From contig MEOH01000026.1 of assembly GCA_001769535.1 (NCBI GenBank), positions 124,001 through 188,000 on the forward strand: 64,000 bases of DNA, written 5' to 3'. This document shows, in pieces, positions 28,265 through 36,668 of the stretch. A program made the translations under genes and the position numbers. Source of the DNA: Bacteroidetes bacterium GWF2_38_335. Lineage in GTDB: Bacteria; Bacteroidota; Bacteroidia; Bacteroidales; GWF2-38-335. Numbering within the stretch: the first letter of the stretch is position 1; every line of letters starts with the position of its first letter. The notes under the pieces are model-generated. The model saw only the letters and a list, made by a program, of their open reading frames with translations, ran no database searches and was not told the DNA's origin.

Positions 28265-30268
28265 CTACTCTATTCCTATGCTCACATAATCAGGATATTT
28301 AACCTCATATTTCAAAGTAATCACTTTCTTTTCATTTGCTCCCAAACTAATGTCCCAACTGATTTTTCCGGTATTTTCATCAATTTTTCCACCGGATGTT
28401 TCCAACCGCTCCACTTCAATCGATTTGCGGTCTGATAACGGAAACTGATCATCAATCACGATTCTTATTTTAGAGCTGCGGTTGTTTTTTACCGTAACGT
28501 CGAAAGCTCTTGTTTCTTTTACTGTTGTGCCTACAAACCTTTTATCGAACAGTTCTTTGTTCCCTTCTCTTTTTACAATGATGTTGTTGTCTATACCCAG
28601 AGCAATTTTCAATGTGTCACCTGTGTAATTTGCATTGATAACATTACTTCCGGTAAAAGTTCCCATAAAATAGATATTCGACTTTCCGCTGAGCAGGTTC
28701 AACTCTGTCCAATTGGGAATCTCTGCTGTAAGATATACGTTGCAATCGAGCTTGGGAACAGCATGATAAATAAAGTCAACCGGCAGTTTCACTTCTTTTA
28801 TTTTTAAGATGTTATCATTGCCATCTGATAAAATTGTGTAAGGAATTTCTATATCGTATTCCAGACTGGTGATGGCGGTTTTTACTGTGTTTGAGATGTA
28901 GTTGTTTGATTCGTAATTGTTGTTTTTTACACCATCCACATAAAAATCAACTCCGCCTTCTCTTGCACCACGTCCGGGTATTTTCATAACTCCTCCGGAA
29001 GCATCACCATATCCTGCAGGTAAACCACCTGAATAAAGGTCAACCCTCGAAGGATCTTCCTTGTCAATTAATGAATTTCTATAGGTTTTTACTTCAACAG
29101 CTGATAAAAGCTGAGCCGATTCTGCAAGTATGAAATTCTGAAAAGTGATGTGGTCACTGCTGACAACCACATTACTGACTTCACTATTTTCATAACCTAT
29201 AAAAGAGACTCTCAAGCTATAATAACCAGGCTGAATGGGTTTTATGATATAATTGCCATCCAAATCAGTGGTTGCACCTGTTTGCACTTTACCATCTTTT
29301 AAAACTGCAACTGATGCAAAAGGAATTGCCTCATTGTTTTTTTTATCCCTCACCGAACCTTTTATTGCACCGATACCATTTTGATTTGCTGGTGTTTGAA
29401 CTGAATATGGATTGTAACCTCCCAGATACCATTTTTTTATCTCCGGTTGCTGTCCGCCCACAGAAGGATTTCCTGTCGAAAGTTTTATCCTCACATTCTT
29501 CCAGTCTTCACCGGTTGATTGGTAAACACCTGCATTATATATGATACTTAGTGGTTTTGTAATGTCATCAACCCTGAAATCGTATAATGGTTCCCATCCG
29601 GCACCTGAAATATAATAGGTGAAATTCAGGTCATTTGTCAAATATTCACTGCAGTCAAGTGTAATATATACCTGTGAATATGTCTTACGTTTTTTTACCG
29701 AAATTTTATTTAATTCATTGTTCAGTTCAAGGATTTTCTCCCGTATTTTCTCGGTTTCAGTATATATATTCAGCTTGTTTTGCCTTATTTCATTGAGTCG
29801 CAAGCGGTAAAAGTCGGCTGCCTCTTTAATACTTGAAACAGCAGAGCCTTCATCCTTGTTCAACATACTGTTTTTCATCATGATTTCCTCTTCCAGATCA
29901 AAAACACTCAGTTTATTTTGATTTTCGCTGATTTTCAGTCGCAAAGCTTCAATTTTGTCATTTATAAGCGTTTCTTCCGGATTTTTCTTCGCAGATTCAT
30001 TGTAATCAAGCATGTGCTTAACATTCAGAATAACAATTTTATCCACGCCTTCCACTCTCAGACTTTTCGGGTCGAGTTCCATGGGAAGTTCATTTATTAA
30101 AATGACATGCTTGCCTTTGGCTAATTTCAAATCAGCCTTGCGTGTAACCTGTGCACCTGAGAAAAACACCGTTACATTGGTGATTTTTGAATCAAGTGTT
30201 AGTGTGTCGATGGTACAGTATGCTGCTCCGGATACCAGAACAAGCATCAGAATAAATAGATTTTTCAT
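28265..30268 (-). CDS. MuiA-family (DUF4140/DUF4139) protein with inserted carboxypeptidase-regulatory-like domain
   Basis: 667 residues. Signal peptide ~1-18. DUF4140 lies at about 20-130 (ITNVTVFFSGAQVTRKADL, LPMELDPKSLRVEG). A coiled coil follows at ~90-200. DUF4139 spans ~205-660 (LNFTYYISGAGWEPLYDFR, GNPSVGG, FDVTVKNNRSSKIRIVIDDQFPLSD). Within DUF4139, at about 305-395, is an inserted CarboxypepD_reg-like domain (GAIKGSVRDKKNNEAIPFAS). Behind it comes a plug-like stretch (SGGLPAGYGDASGGV, DFYVDGVK) recalling TonB-dependent receptor plugs. MuiA-family proteins are named after a mucoidy-inhibition phenotype; mechanism unknown. Likely periplasmic or outer-membrane associated. Confidence 0.82.
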   Translation of the reverse strand: MKNLFILMLVLVSGAAYCTIDTLTLDSKITNVTVFFSGAQVTRKADLKLAKGKHVILINELPMELDPKSLRVEGVDKIVILNVKHMLDYNESAKKNPEETLINDKIEALRLKISENQNKLSVFDLEEEIMMKNSMLNKDEGSAVSSIKEAADFYRLRLNEIRQNKLNIYTETEKIREKILELNNELNKISVKKRKTYSQVYITLDCSEYLTNDLNFTYYISGAGWEPLYDFRVDDITKPLSIIYNAGVYQSTGEDWKNVRIKLSTGNPSVGGQQPEIKKWYLGGYNPYSVQTPANQNGIGAIKGSVRDKKNNEAIPFASVAVLKDGKVQTGATTDLDGNYIIKPIQPGYYSLRVSFIGYENSEVSNVVVSSDHITFQNFILAESAQLLSAVEVKTYRNSLIDKEDPSRVDLYSGGLPAGYGDASGGVMKIPGRGAREGGVDFYVDGVKNNNYESNNYISNTVKTAITSLEYDIEIPYTILSDGNDNILKIKEVKLPVDFIYHAVPKLDCNVYLTAEIPNWTELNLLSGKSNIYFMGTFTGSNVINANYTGDTLKIALGIDNNIIVKREGNKELFDKRFVGTTVKETRAFDVTVKNNRSSKIRIVIDDQFPLSDRKSIEVERLETSGGKIDENTGKISWDISLGANEKKVITLKYEVKYPDYVSIGIE

Positions 30269-30331
30269 GGCCTTATGTTTTTGAGATTAATCTAACTTTT
30301 ACTTAAATGATGCCATGAAATGGGGAATTAC

Positions 30332-30359
30332 ATAAAACCCCGGGTTTTGGTCCGGGGTT
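30332..30359 (-). terminator. Rho-independent terminator after the seven-repeat T9SS cargo gene
   Basis: On the minus strand AACCCCGG (30359-30352) pairs with CCGGGGTT (30343-30336), loop 8 nt, followed by a short T tract. It lies 26 bp beyond the stop codon at 30385. Confidence 0.8.
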
Positions 30360-30384
30360 GAATTATTCCTGCTAATAAGAAATA

Positions 30385-31932
30385 TTAATCAGCTTTTATA
30401 AACCTGCTAATTCTTTTTCCTTTTTCAGTAATTATTTCAATTGTATATAAACCGGGATTAATGCCGGTAACATCAATTTTATTTGAGTTGGAGGATATCT
30501 GCTCTGAAAAAATAATTTTTCCGGTAATGTCACGTATATTGATCAGTGAATTTATTTGGGTTTCAATGATTAATTCATTTACAGCAGGATTTGGATAAAT
30601 ATTGATTTCTGAAAACTCATTTTCTGATATGCCGGTTGTCCCGCTGACCTTCAGAACCCAGGCATCTTTATTTCCGTGGTTTCCGGTTACATCACCATCA
30701 ATGGAATAGGTAAAACCGCAAACAACTGCAGCGCCGCCGCTGGTTTCTATTACACTGTGCGCCTCATCCTGATCGGTACCGCCACAGGCACGTTGCCACT
30801 GGATTGTTCCGGTTGCATTAATTTTCAAAACCCAGATATCGATGGGATAGAAGGATCCATGAGTTCCGGTGACATCTCCATCGTTGGATGTAGTCAATCC
30901 GGCCAGTAAATAACCTCCGTCGCTGGTTGTGCAAAAGGTTTCTGCCTGATCATCGGCTGTTCCCCCGTAGCATTTTTGCCAGGTAATTGATCCGGTGCTG
31001 GTCATTTTCACAAACCAGTAATCATTTTCAGCACTGTGAATGCTTGTAATATCTCCGTTATTTGAATCGGTATAACCAAGCATGGCATAACCACCATCGG
31101 AAGTCTGGTGTATATCGTTAGCTTCTTCATCTTCTGAACCGCCAAAGGATTTCTGCCATTCAATGGCTCCGGCACTACTTACCTTTACAACCCAGCTATC
31201 TTCATTTCCGTGATTTCCGCTGACATCACTATCAACTGAGCCACTTCGTCCGCAAAGTATTGCTCCGTTATCAGATGTGGCATCTACAGCATAAGACTCA
31301 TCGTATAAGGATCCTCCATAACAATGCGCCCAGGTTTTATTTCCTGACGCGTCAGTTTTAACAAGGAAATAGTCTGCTTCACCTTTCGGATCGGTTATAT
31401 CTCCATCATTTGAATAGGATCGACCGCTAATGTAATAACTTCCATCACTTGATACATCAATATCTGCGCCTGTTTCATCGTATGAGCCGCCGAAGCATTT
31501 TTGCCAAAGCAATGTACCGCTTTCATCGATTTTTATTACCCAGATATCGGTACTGTAATCATCATGGTTTCCGGAAACATCTCCATCGTTTGAGTAGGTG
31601 TATCCGGTAATGACGTATCCGCCGCCCGGAGCAGCAACCACGGCTTCAGCTTCGTCATTGGCAGTGCCTCCAAAACATTTCTGCCAGATAATATTTCCCG
31701 AATCATCGGTTTTAATGACCAAAAAATCATCTTCGCCATGATTTCCGCTCACATCACCGTTATTTGAATCGGTATATCCAACAATGATAAAACCGCCTCC
31801 GACAGCCGGAATAATATCATTGGCGTATTCGCCGTTTGTCCCGCCATAACAATTTTGCCAGATCAGGGAAGTCTGGGCATGTGAAAAAACAGAAAATACA
31901 AAAATTGCTGCAAGAGTAAAAAATGTTTTCAT
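30385..31932 (-). CDS. Secreted seven-repeat protein with T9SS type A sorting domain
   Basis: 515 residues. Signal peptide ends SHAQ (about 1-20). Seven repeats of ~58 residues follow (about 22-430). Each begins W-x-x-C/S-x-GG (IWQKCFGGTANDEAEAV), contains a GG/DGG-x-x-x-x-G strand, a SNDGDVSGNHG-type acidic loop, and closes with a D-x-W-V-x-K-strand. Seven units strongly suggest a seven-bladed beta-propeller (inference). The last ~75 residues are a Por-type T9SS sorting domain (INIYPNPAVNELIIE...NPGLYTIEIITEKGKRISRFIK), so the protein should cross the outer membrane and become surface-attached or released. The Asp/Asn-rich loops may bind calcium. Ligand unknown. Confidence 0.88.
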   Translation of the reverse strand: MKTFFTLAAIFVFSVFSHAQTSLIWQNCYGGTNGEYANDIIPAVGGGFIIVGYTDSNNGDVSGNHGEDDFLVIKTDDSGNIIWQKCFGGTANDEAEAVVAAPGGGYVITGYTYSNDGDVSGNHDDYSTDIWVIKIDESGTLLWQKCFGGSYDETGADIDVSSDGSYYISGRSYSNDGDITDPKGEADYFLVKTDASGNKTWAHCYGGSLYDESYAVDATSDNGAILCGRSGSVDSDVSGNHGNEDSWVVKVSSAGAIEWQKSFGGSEDEEANDIHQTSDGGYAMLGYTDSNNGDITSIHSAENDYWFVKMTSTGSITWQKCYGGTADDQAETFCTTSDGGYLLAGLTTSNDGDVTGTHGSFYPIDIWVLKINATGTIQWQRACGGTDQDEAHSVIETSGGAAVVCGFTYSIDGDVTGNHGNKDAWVLKVSGTTGISENEFSEINIYPNPAVNELIIETQINSLINIRDITGKIIFSEQISSNSNKIDVTGINPGLYTIEIITEKGKRISRFIKAD

Positions 31933-31968
31933 AGTAATAGATGTAAATGGTTTCGGATGTGAAATTAA

Positions 31969-33102
31969 TTAAATAAAATCAATCTCAAAACAGACAATTT
32001 CAGACTTTGTTCCCAAACGAATGGGAGCACCCCACAGTCCGAGTCCCGAAGAAACATAAAAATGGGTATTTTCTTTTTTCTTATATCCATAAACCATTTC
32101 ATAAAATAACGAAACCACATAATTAAAAGGGACAATTTGTCCGTTGTGGGTGTGGCCCGAAATCTGAAGGTCGACTTTGTTTTCAACTGCATCAGAAAGC
32201 CTTACCGGCTGGTGGTCCATGACGATCAGCGGGAGGGAGGGGTTGCAGTTTTCAATTACACTGGAAAGCGGTTTGCGGTTTTTATTCATCAGATCATCCC
32301 GTCCGGCTAAAACGAAAAGATCATCTATAACCTCAAAAGAATCGCGCAGCAATTTTATTTCGGATTCCTGAATAATTTTTATGGCCTCATTGGTTTTGCC
32401 AATATATTCATGGTTTCCGAGAATGGCATAGGTTCCGTATTTTGATTTGAGTTTTTTCAGCACTTCCTGCATATTCTGCTTTCTGACCGATTCCATGTTG
32501 CGGTCAAACAAATCACCGGCGATGAGGATTATATCGGGATTGCATCCATTGATCATTTCAACATATTTTTCAAGGCGTTTCCTGTTTATCAGGTCTCCCA
32601 GATGCACATCACTCACAGCAACTGCATTTATTTTTCCACCATTTCCATTTCTTTTGGAAATACTGAGTTTAAGCTTAACAATGGCTGGTGATCTAAAATG
32701 CAGGTATCCGATAATGGAAAAAAGAATGAGCAAAAAAATGACCAGACCGAAATAGGCAAGTTCTGTCTCATTCAGGTTTTTGGTTATGAAATCCGGGTAA
32801 ATACCAAAAAGATAATTGGTGAGCCATATCAAATCTCCCAACAAAGCCATGGCAATAAAATAAAACAGTGAGATCATCCAGAAGCCGCCAATGCGCTCAA
32901 AAATCATGACAATTGAGCGGCGCATGACTTTTTCAAGACTGAAAGCCAGAAAAAATGAAAAGGAACAAAGAACAAAAACAGGGATATAAACGGCATGAAC
33001 AATACTGTTGTCGGGCAAAGCTAAATATCCACTGATAAAAACGTACCAGCTTAAAGCTACAAAAGCGGCAAAAAACACAAGGAAAAACAGGTTCTTGTTC
33101 AT
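31969..33102 (-). CDS. Membrane metallophosphoesterase
   Basis: 377 residues. Residues 1-140 hold four hydrophobic segments (near 5-25, 33-55, 72-95 and 118-140), followed by a calcineurin-like catalytic domain (~155-375) with the metal-binding motifs DVHLG, GDLFDRN, GNHEY and GHTHNGQ. The architecture matches the YaeI-like/UDP-diacylglucosamine hydrolase-related membrane phosphoesterases common in Bacteroidota. The substrate is unknown; lipid or cell-wall phosphoesters are plausible. It sits 37 bp upstream of the T9SS cargo gene on the same strand. Confidence 0.9.
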   Translation of the reverse strand: MNKNLFFLVFFAAFVALSWYVFISGYLALPDNSIVHAVYIPVFVLCSFSFFLAFSLEKVMRRSIVMIFERIGGFWMISLFYFIAMALLGDLIWLTNYLFGIYPDFITKNLNETELAYFGLVIFLLILFSIIGYLHFRSPAIVKLKLSISKRNGNGGKINAVAVSDVHLGDLINRKRLEKYVEMINGCNPDIILIAGDLFDRNMESVRKQNMQEVLKKLKSKYGTYAILGNHEYIGKTNEAIKIIQESEIKLLRDSFEVIDDLFVLAGRDDLMNKNRKPLSSVIENCNPSLPLIVMDHQPVRLSDAVENKVDLQISGHTHNGQIVPFNYVVSLFYEMVYGYKKKENTHFYVSSGLGLWGAPIRLGTKSEIVCFEIDFI

Positions 33103-33207
33103 GTAATGTTTAAAAATGCAAAATTAGTGATAATTATAAAACCCGGGATAATAATAGCGGAAAAGCTCTCAGATTTAATAAAATCAGAAGCCTTTATTAT
33201 AAAAACT

Positions 33208-33639
33208 TTACTTTTGTTTCTTGTATTTTTTAACCAAATTTTTGTACTCCTTTGTCAGAATCATTTCTTTGAACCAATCGTTACTTTCTGCTTCCCTGGG
33301 GTTTGAGGTATACTGTATGAATTCTTCATACCAAATAAGCGCATTTTTTATATCTCCTGCAATGGCATATGTTTCAGCCAAATGATAAACATGTGCACTA
33401 TGATCGATATGATTAGGGTAATTTGAGATAAGGGCATTTAATTCCTTTTGTTTATATTCCACATATTTATTAAGATAAATCTTATAGTTTTTCTCATCTT
33501 TAACAGAAAGCGTCATAAGTTCCAAATAAACATCTGCATTTTCGGGATCGGTTTTAATCGCTTTCATATATGTTTCAAAAGCTTTTACTGAGTCCTTAAA
33601 TAAATCACGATATAAATCTCCCACATAAACAATCTGCAT
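33208..33639 (-). CDS. TPR-containing C-terminal part of the caspase-TPR gene, separated by an in-frame TGA
   Basis: A 143-codon open frame beginning at a possible ATG (33639). It is in the same frame as the upstream caspase gene, whose TGA is at 33673-33675, and the eleven codons between them are also open (DSIATNINPDV). The sequence continues the TPR helix pattern without a break (VGDLYRDLFKDSVKAFETYMKAI; AHVYHLAETYAIAGDIKNALIWYEEF). The simplest reading is one 710-codon gene split by a single nonsense codon. A separately translated small TPR protein, or a base-call error, are alternatives. It has no signal of its own. Confidence 0.6.
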   Translation of the reverse strand: MQIVYVGDLYRDLFKDSVKAFETYMKAIKTDPENADVYLELMTLSVKDEKNYKIYLNKYVEYKQKELNALISNYPNHIDHSAHVYHLAETYAIAGDIKNALIWYEEFIQYTSNPREAESNDWFKEMILTKEYKNLVKKYKKQK

Positions 33640-33672
33640 GACATCGGGATTAATGTTAGTGGCAATTGAATC

Positions 33673-35340
33673 TCATTTTTCAAGATACTCCAGTGCCAGG
33701 ACTGTGTCTTTGGTTCTGTAATAATGATCTATAAGTAATGAATGAATAGGACCATAATCCGGGTTTATTTTCAATCCTTTATTAATAAGAGCAACTGCTT
33801 CATCACTTTTTTTCAATTTAAATAGTGTTCTGGCAGCACTTTTATAGGCCCACATCCAGTTAGGTGATAATTCAACAGCTTTCAGAAAACTTTCTGCAGC
33901 AATATCAAAATTACCCATATTAAAATTTGCAATACCTTTAATAAAATAAGCCGGACTGAAATCAGGATCTGTGTTAAGCAAGGCTTCAATATTTTGAAAT
34001 CCCTCTTTAAAATTATTTGAATCAAAGGAATTAAATGATTTAACAAAAAGATATCTGCATTTGATACTATTATAGGATATTTCAGTTGAATCAGTCATTG
34101 AGTAAGCTATTCCGAGCTCCTTGTATGCCTTTGGAATGGAAAATTCATTTGGTGATTCTTTTCCTTCTAATAAGCAGTTGATTGTGATTTGGGTTGTATT
34201 TTGAAGTGCTGCAATTAACGATCTTTTAGCTGGTGAGTGTACCAACGAAGCATTTTTATTTTCTAAAAGCTTTTTATATAATTCAACTGCATTTCCATAC
34301 ACAGGGTGACTTTCTGTCAGATAATTATTCGTTATACAAAACCTGAAATCCATATACATTTTGTAAGTAGAACTGTCCAGTTGCTTTTTCAGATCATCCT
34401 CAAATCCCCTGAAAGCCACATCCCCGTTGGTCAATATTTCATTTGATTGCATTTTCTTAAGATTTGCAAAAGTAATACTGTCGATTACGGAAAGGATAAC
34501 TGCCGGATTCCCAATAACTGAAGGATTTTGTGCGAAGTTTGTTTCTGCTGGTATTTTATCTGTCAGGTAAATATTGATTTCTCCAACTGTAATTTTTTTA
34601 TCATTATTACGATCAGCAAACCCCATCATTCCTTTAACAAGATAATATGTAAAAACGCCGGCACCACCATTCCATTTATCACTTTCATAGGAAAGCTCTC
34701 CTGGCTGTGAAGACAATATTTTTACTGTATTTTCGACTGATTGCTGCAACGCTGTTGTAGTATTGGTTATTCCTTCTAATCCGCCCGCCAGTTTTCCCGA
34801 TTTACAGGCATCAGTGATAATGATCACCTTTGCTTTATTTTTCTGAACAAGAGTTGCAGAATATTGCTGCAGATAAATTACAGGCAAAGCTCCGCCGGCC
34901 ATGTAAGATGATTTTGGGCAATCATTTGCAAGCAGGAAGCCATTTTGAAACATGGTTTTGTTTTCAAGATCTCCATGGCCAGCGAAATAGAATATCACTG
35001 TTTCGCCTTCTTTGGTTTGGTCAATAAGCCATTCAAGAGCCGCAATCATATTTGGAAAAGTGGCTTTTTCATTTAGCAGGAGGGTGGCGTTGTCGGGAGA
35101 GACTCTTCCACCTTCGGGGGATGTCATGAAATTATAAAATGCAAGGGCATCGGTGTGAGCATAGTTCAGCGACTCAATATTTTGATAGGTTGATACACCT
35201 ATTACCAAAAGCTTGAGATCAGAATTAACCTGATTGACCATATTATTGCTTTTATTTCCCACATTGTTCCTTTCCTGGGAAACCGCACATGTTACCGTAA
35301 ACAGAATGATGCTAAATAAAAAGTACTTTTTCATTTTCAT
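33673..35340 (-). CDS. Secreted caspase-family (C14) peptidase with TPR repeats, probably truncated by an in-frame TGA
   Basis: 555 residues to the TGA. Two starts are possible, 35340 (MKMKKYFLF) or 35334; a signal peptide ends near residue 21. The caspase-like p20 domain spans ~42-280: LLVIGVSTYQ, catalytic His122 in FYFAGHGD and catalytic Cys179 in IIITDACKSGKL. Residues ~310-555 are TPR helices (FSPAYFIKGIANFNMGNFDIAAESFLKAVELSP is one repeat region). The frame stops at TGA 33673-33675 in the middle of a TPR helix and stays open behind it to 33208. Such metacaspase/caspase-TPR proteins are frequent in Bacteroidota; their proteolytic targets are generally unknown. It follows the DUF5655 gene with a 9-bp gap. 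Confidence 0.82.
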   Translation of the reverse strand: MKMKKYFLFSIILFTVTCAVSQERNNVGNKSNNMVNQVNSDLKLLVIGVSTYQNIESLNYAHTDALAFYNFMTSPEGGRVSPDNATLLLNEKATFPNMIAALEWLIDQTKEGETVIFYFAGHGDLENKTMFQNGFLLANDCPKSSYMAGGALPVIYLQQYSATLVQKNKAKVIIITDACKSGKLAGGLEGITNTTTALQQSVENTVKILSSQPGELSYESDKWNGGAGVFTYYLVKGMMGFADRNNDKKITVGEINIYLTDKIPAETNFAQNPSVIGNPAVILSVIDSITFANLKKMQSNEILTNGDVAFRGFEDDLKKQLDSSTYKMYMDFRFCITNNYLTESHPVYGNAVELYKKLLENKNASLVHSPAKRSLIAALQNTTQITINCLLEGKESPNEFSIPKAYKELGIAYSMTDSTEISYNSIKCRYLFVKSFNSFDSNNFKEGFQNIEALLNTDPDFSPAYFIKGIANFNMGNFDIAAESFLKAVELSPNWMWAYKSAARTLFKLKKSDEAVALINKGLKINPDYGPIHSLLIDHYYRTKDTVLALEYLEK

Positions 35341-35349
35341 TTTTCAGGT

Positions 35350-35754
35350 TTAATTAATAAGTAAGTATGCCTCTTTTAACCAAGTTATCATCTGCTTGTC
35401 TATTTCATCAGGATGATCGATATGAATAGTATGTGCCACACGGTTTTTTGAAAGGCGCTGGAATTTTGAAACCGGAAATTCGTTTACCTCGCGGCCCAAA
35501 CAAAAATTAATCTCCACAAATTTTTTTCTCACTTTGATTTCAAGAAATGATGAAGAGGTCTTTAGAAAAATTGCAGATTTTACGGCATAAACATTGACCG
35601 GACCAATACCCATTACCTTTTCCAGAAGTTTATCAAATATTTTTCTGACATTTTCAGATTTGTTTTTAAAATGTTTTTCAACTTTAGTCACCATACAGGA
35701 ATGCGACTGGTTGGTAGTTTTAAAGGATCGGTTGCAGTTGGGGCATTGCCACAT
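35350..35754 (-). CDS. DUF5655 domain protein with N-terminal zinc-ribbon-like motif
   Basis: 134 residues. It begins MWQCPNCNRSFKTTNQSHSC, a CPxC...HxC cluster that looks like a small zinc-binding finger. The rest (about 30-134) matches DUF5655: HFKNKSENVRKIFDKLLE, VNVYAVKSAIFLK, FLEIKVRKKFVEINF and the HTIHIDHPDEIDKQM ending. DUF5655 proteins are predicted nucleic-acid-binding or transport-like small proteins with no confirmed role. It lies immediately upstream of the caspase-TPR gene, likely on one transcript, but a functional link is not evident. Confidence 0.8.
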   Translation of the reverse strand: MWQCPNCNRSFKTTNQSHSCMVTKVEKHFKNKSENVRKIFDKLLEKVMGIGPVNVYAVKSAIFLKTSSSFLEIKVRKKFVEINFCLGREVNEFPVSKFQRLSKNRVAHTIHIDHPDEIDKQMITWLKEAYLLIN

Positions 35755-35798
35755 TTTTTATGATTTTGCGATTCAACAATATTAATCAATAAACCTGC

Positions 35799-35835
35799 AA
35801 AAAACAAAAACACCTGCCAACAAAATCAACAGGTG
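35799..35835 (-). terminator. Rho-independent terminator after the 35860 gene
   Basis: On the minus strand CACCTG (35835-35830) pairs with CAGGTG (35816-35811), with a 13-nt loop and a T-rich tract (TTTTTGTTTT) behind it. It is 25 bp past the stop of the small secreted protein gene. Confidence 0.7.
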
Positions 35836-35859
35836 CTTTCATATTTATTTTTTGCAGAA

Positions 35860-36210
35860 TCAGTCTTTCAATGTTATAGACAAATCCGCACTCATTACAA
35901 ATGTGGTTATTGATGAATAAGGGACTACAGTTATCCCTGAAATAGTGGCTTTGGTGTTATCAGTATAATAAACCAGATTTACTGAAGTGGCTGTAAACTC
36001 AACTGTTGTCTGATCACCAGTATACTTCGAATAAGTGTAATTGTAAGTACCATCTGTATAAAACGTTTTGTTGTTATTTACATACACACTGTTAAATTTA
36101 GTAACTCCCATTTTGGTTTTTGTTGTTTCAAAATCGGTTTTTGTTACCTGAGCAAATCCGGCCATACTTATAACACCGGATAATAATAAGAGAATAAATA
36201 GTTTTTTCAT
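35860..36210 (-). CDS. Small secreted protein, unknown function
   Basis: 116 residues with a signal peptide ending AGFAQ (about 1-21). The mature part is ~95 residues and rich in Thr, Tyr and Val in a strand-like alternation (TFYTDGTYNYTYSKYTG). No family is recognised, and it has no sorting tail. It has its own terminator, so it is probably monocistronic. Confidence 0.6.
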   Translation of the reverse strand: MKKLFILLLLSGVISMAGFAQVTKTDFETTKTKMGVTKFNSVYVNNNKTFYTDGTYNYTYSKYTGDQTTVEFTATSVNLVYYTDNTKATISGITVVPYSSITTFVMSADLSITLKD

Positions 36211-36326
36211 AGTCTTTGAATTTAATTTTTCCTTACTCTTTTATGGATTTTCGGGAAACTCCGTTTTCATCAAACAATATTACTGAATTATTACGAATAA
36301 AAATTAATAATCTGTTTTCAAACCAA

Positions 36327-36668
36327 TCATTTTTCATCCATCTCCAACTCAACAACCTTTTCAATCTCATTCATTTCGGATTTAAACAGATAGCCATCTT
36401 TTTTATACTCCATTAAAATATCATAGCATCCGAATGCACAACCTACCATCATGTATGCTTCGAAGGTACCGGTGGAGTCGGTAGTGCCTGCCGCATGGTT
36501 TTTTGTGTAATCGCCATTTTTGCCGGCTTTTGCTTCTACAAATACTCCCTGCAAAGGTTTTCCTGTATTTTTATCTACAACTGTTACCAAAATATGCATC
36601 TGTGCCTCACATGAAGCAAGAAAAGCAATGACTGTAAAAACTGCCCATATTTTAATGAATGTTTTCAT
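36327..36668 (-). CDS. Small lipoprotein with a carboxypeptidase-regulatory-like/transthyretin-type domain
   Basis: 113 residues. Lipobox AFLASC (Cys near 20). The mature part reads ILVTVVDKNTGKPLQGVFVEAKAG and GTTDSTGTFEAYM, the pattern of a CarboxypepD_reg/Ig-like beta-sandwich. Two Cys (GCAFGC) occur in a central strand. Its ATG at 36668 lies 17 bp inside the 3' end of the TerC gene, so translation is likely coupled to it. The function is unknown. Confidence 0.65.
   Translation of the reverse strand: MKTFIKIWAVFTVIAFLASCEAQMHILVTVVDKNTGKPLQGVFVEAKAGKNGDYTKNHAAGTTDSTGTFEAYMMVGCAFGCYDILMEYKKDGYLFKSEMNEIEKVVELEMDEK

Noticed and set aside
33103-33207. Possible gene between the metallophosphoesterase and the TPR fragment
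   Set aside because: Only ~100 bp, AT-rich, no frame with a start and no similarity by eye.
14427-33675. Genome-wide reassignment of TGA to an amino acid
   Set aside because: TGA clearly terminates several intact genes here: the TonB-dependent receptor (7332-7334, directly behind the canonical terminal Phe), the GH20 gene (17312-17314) and the OmpA gene (22932-22934). Only local recoding, mutation or error can explain the two interrupted frames.
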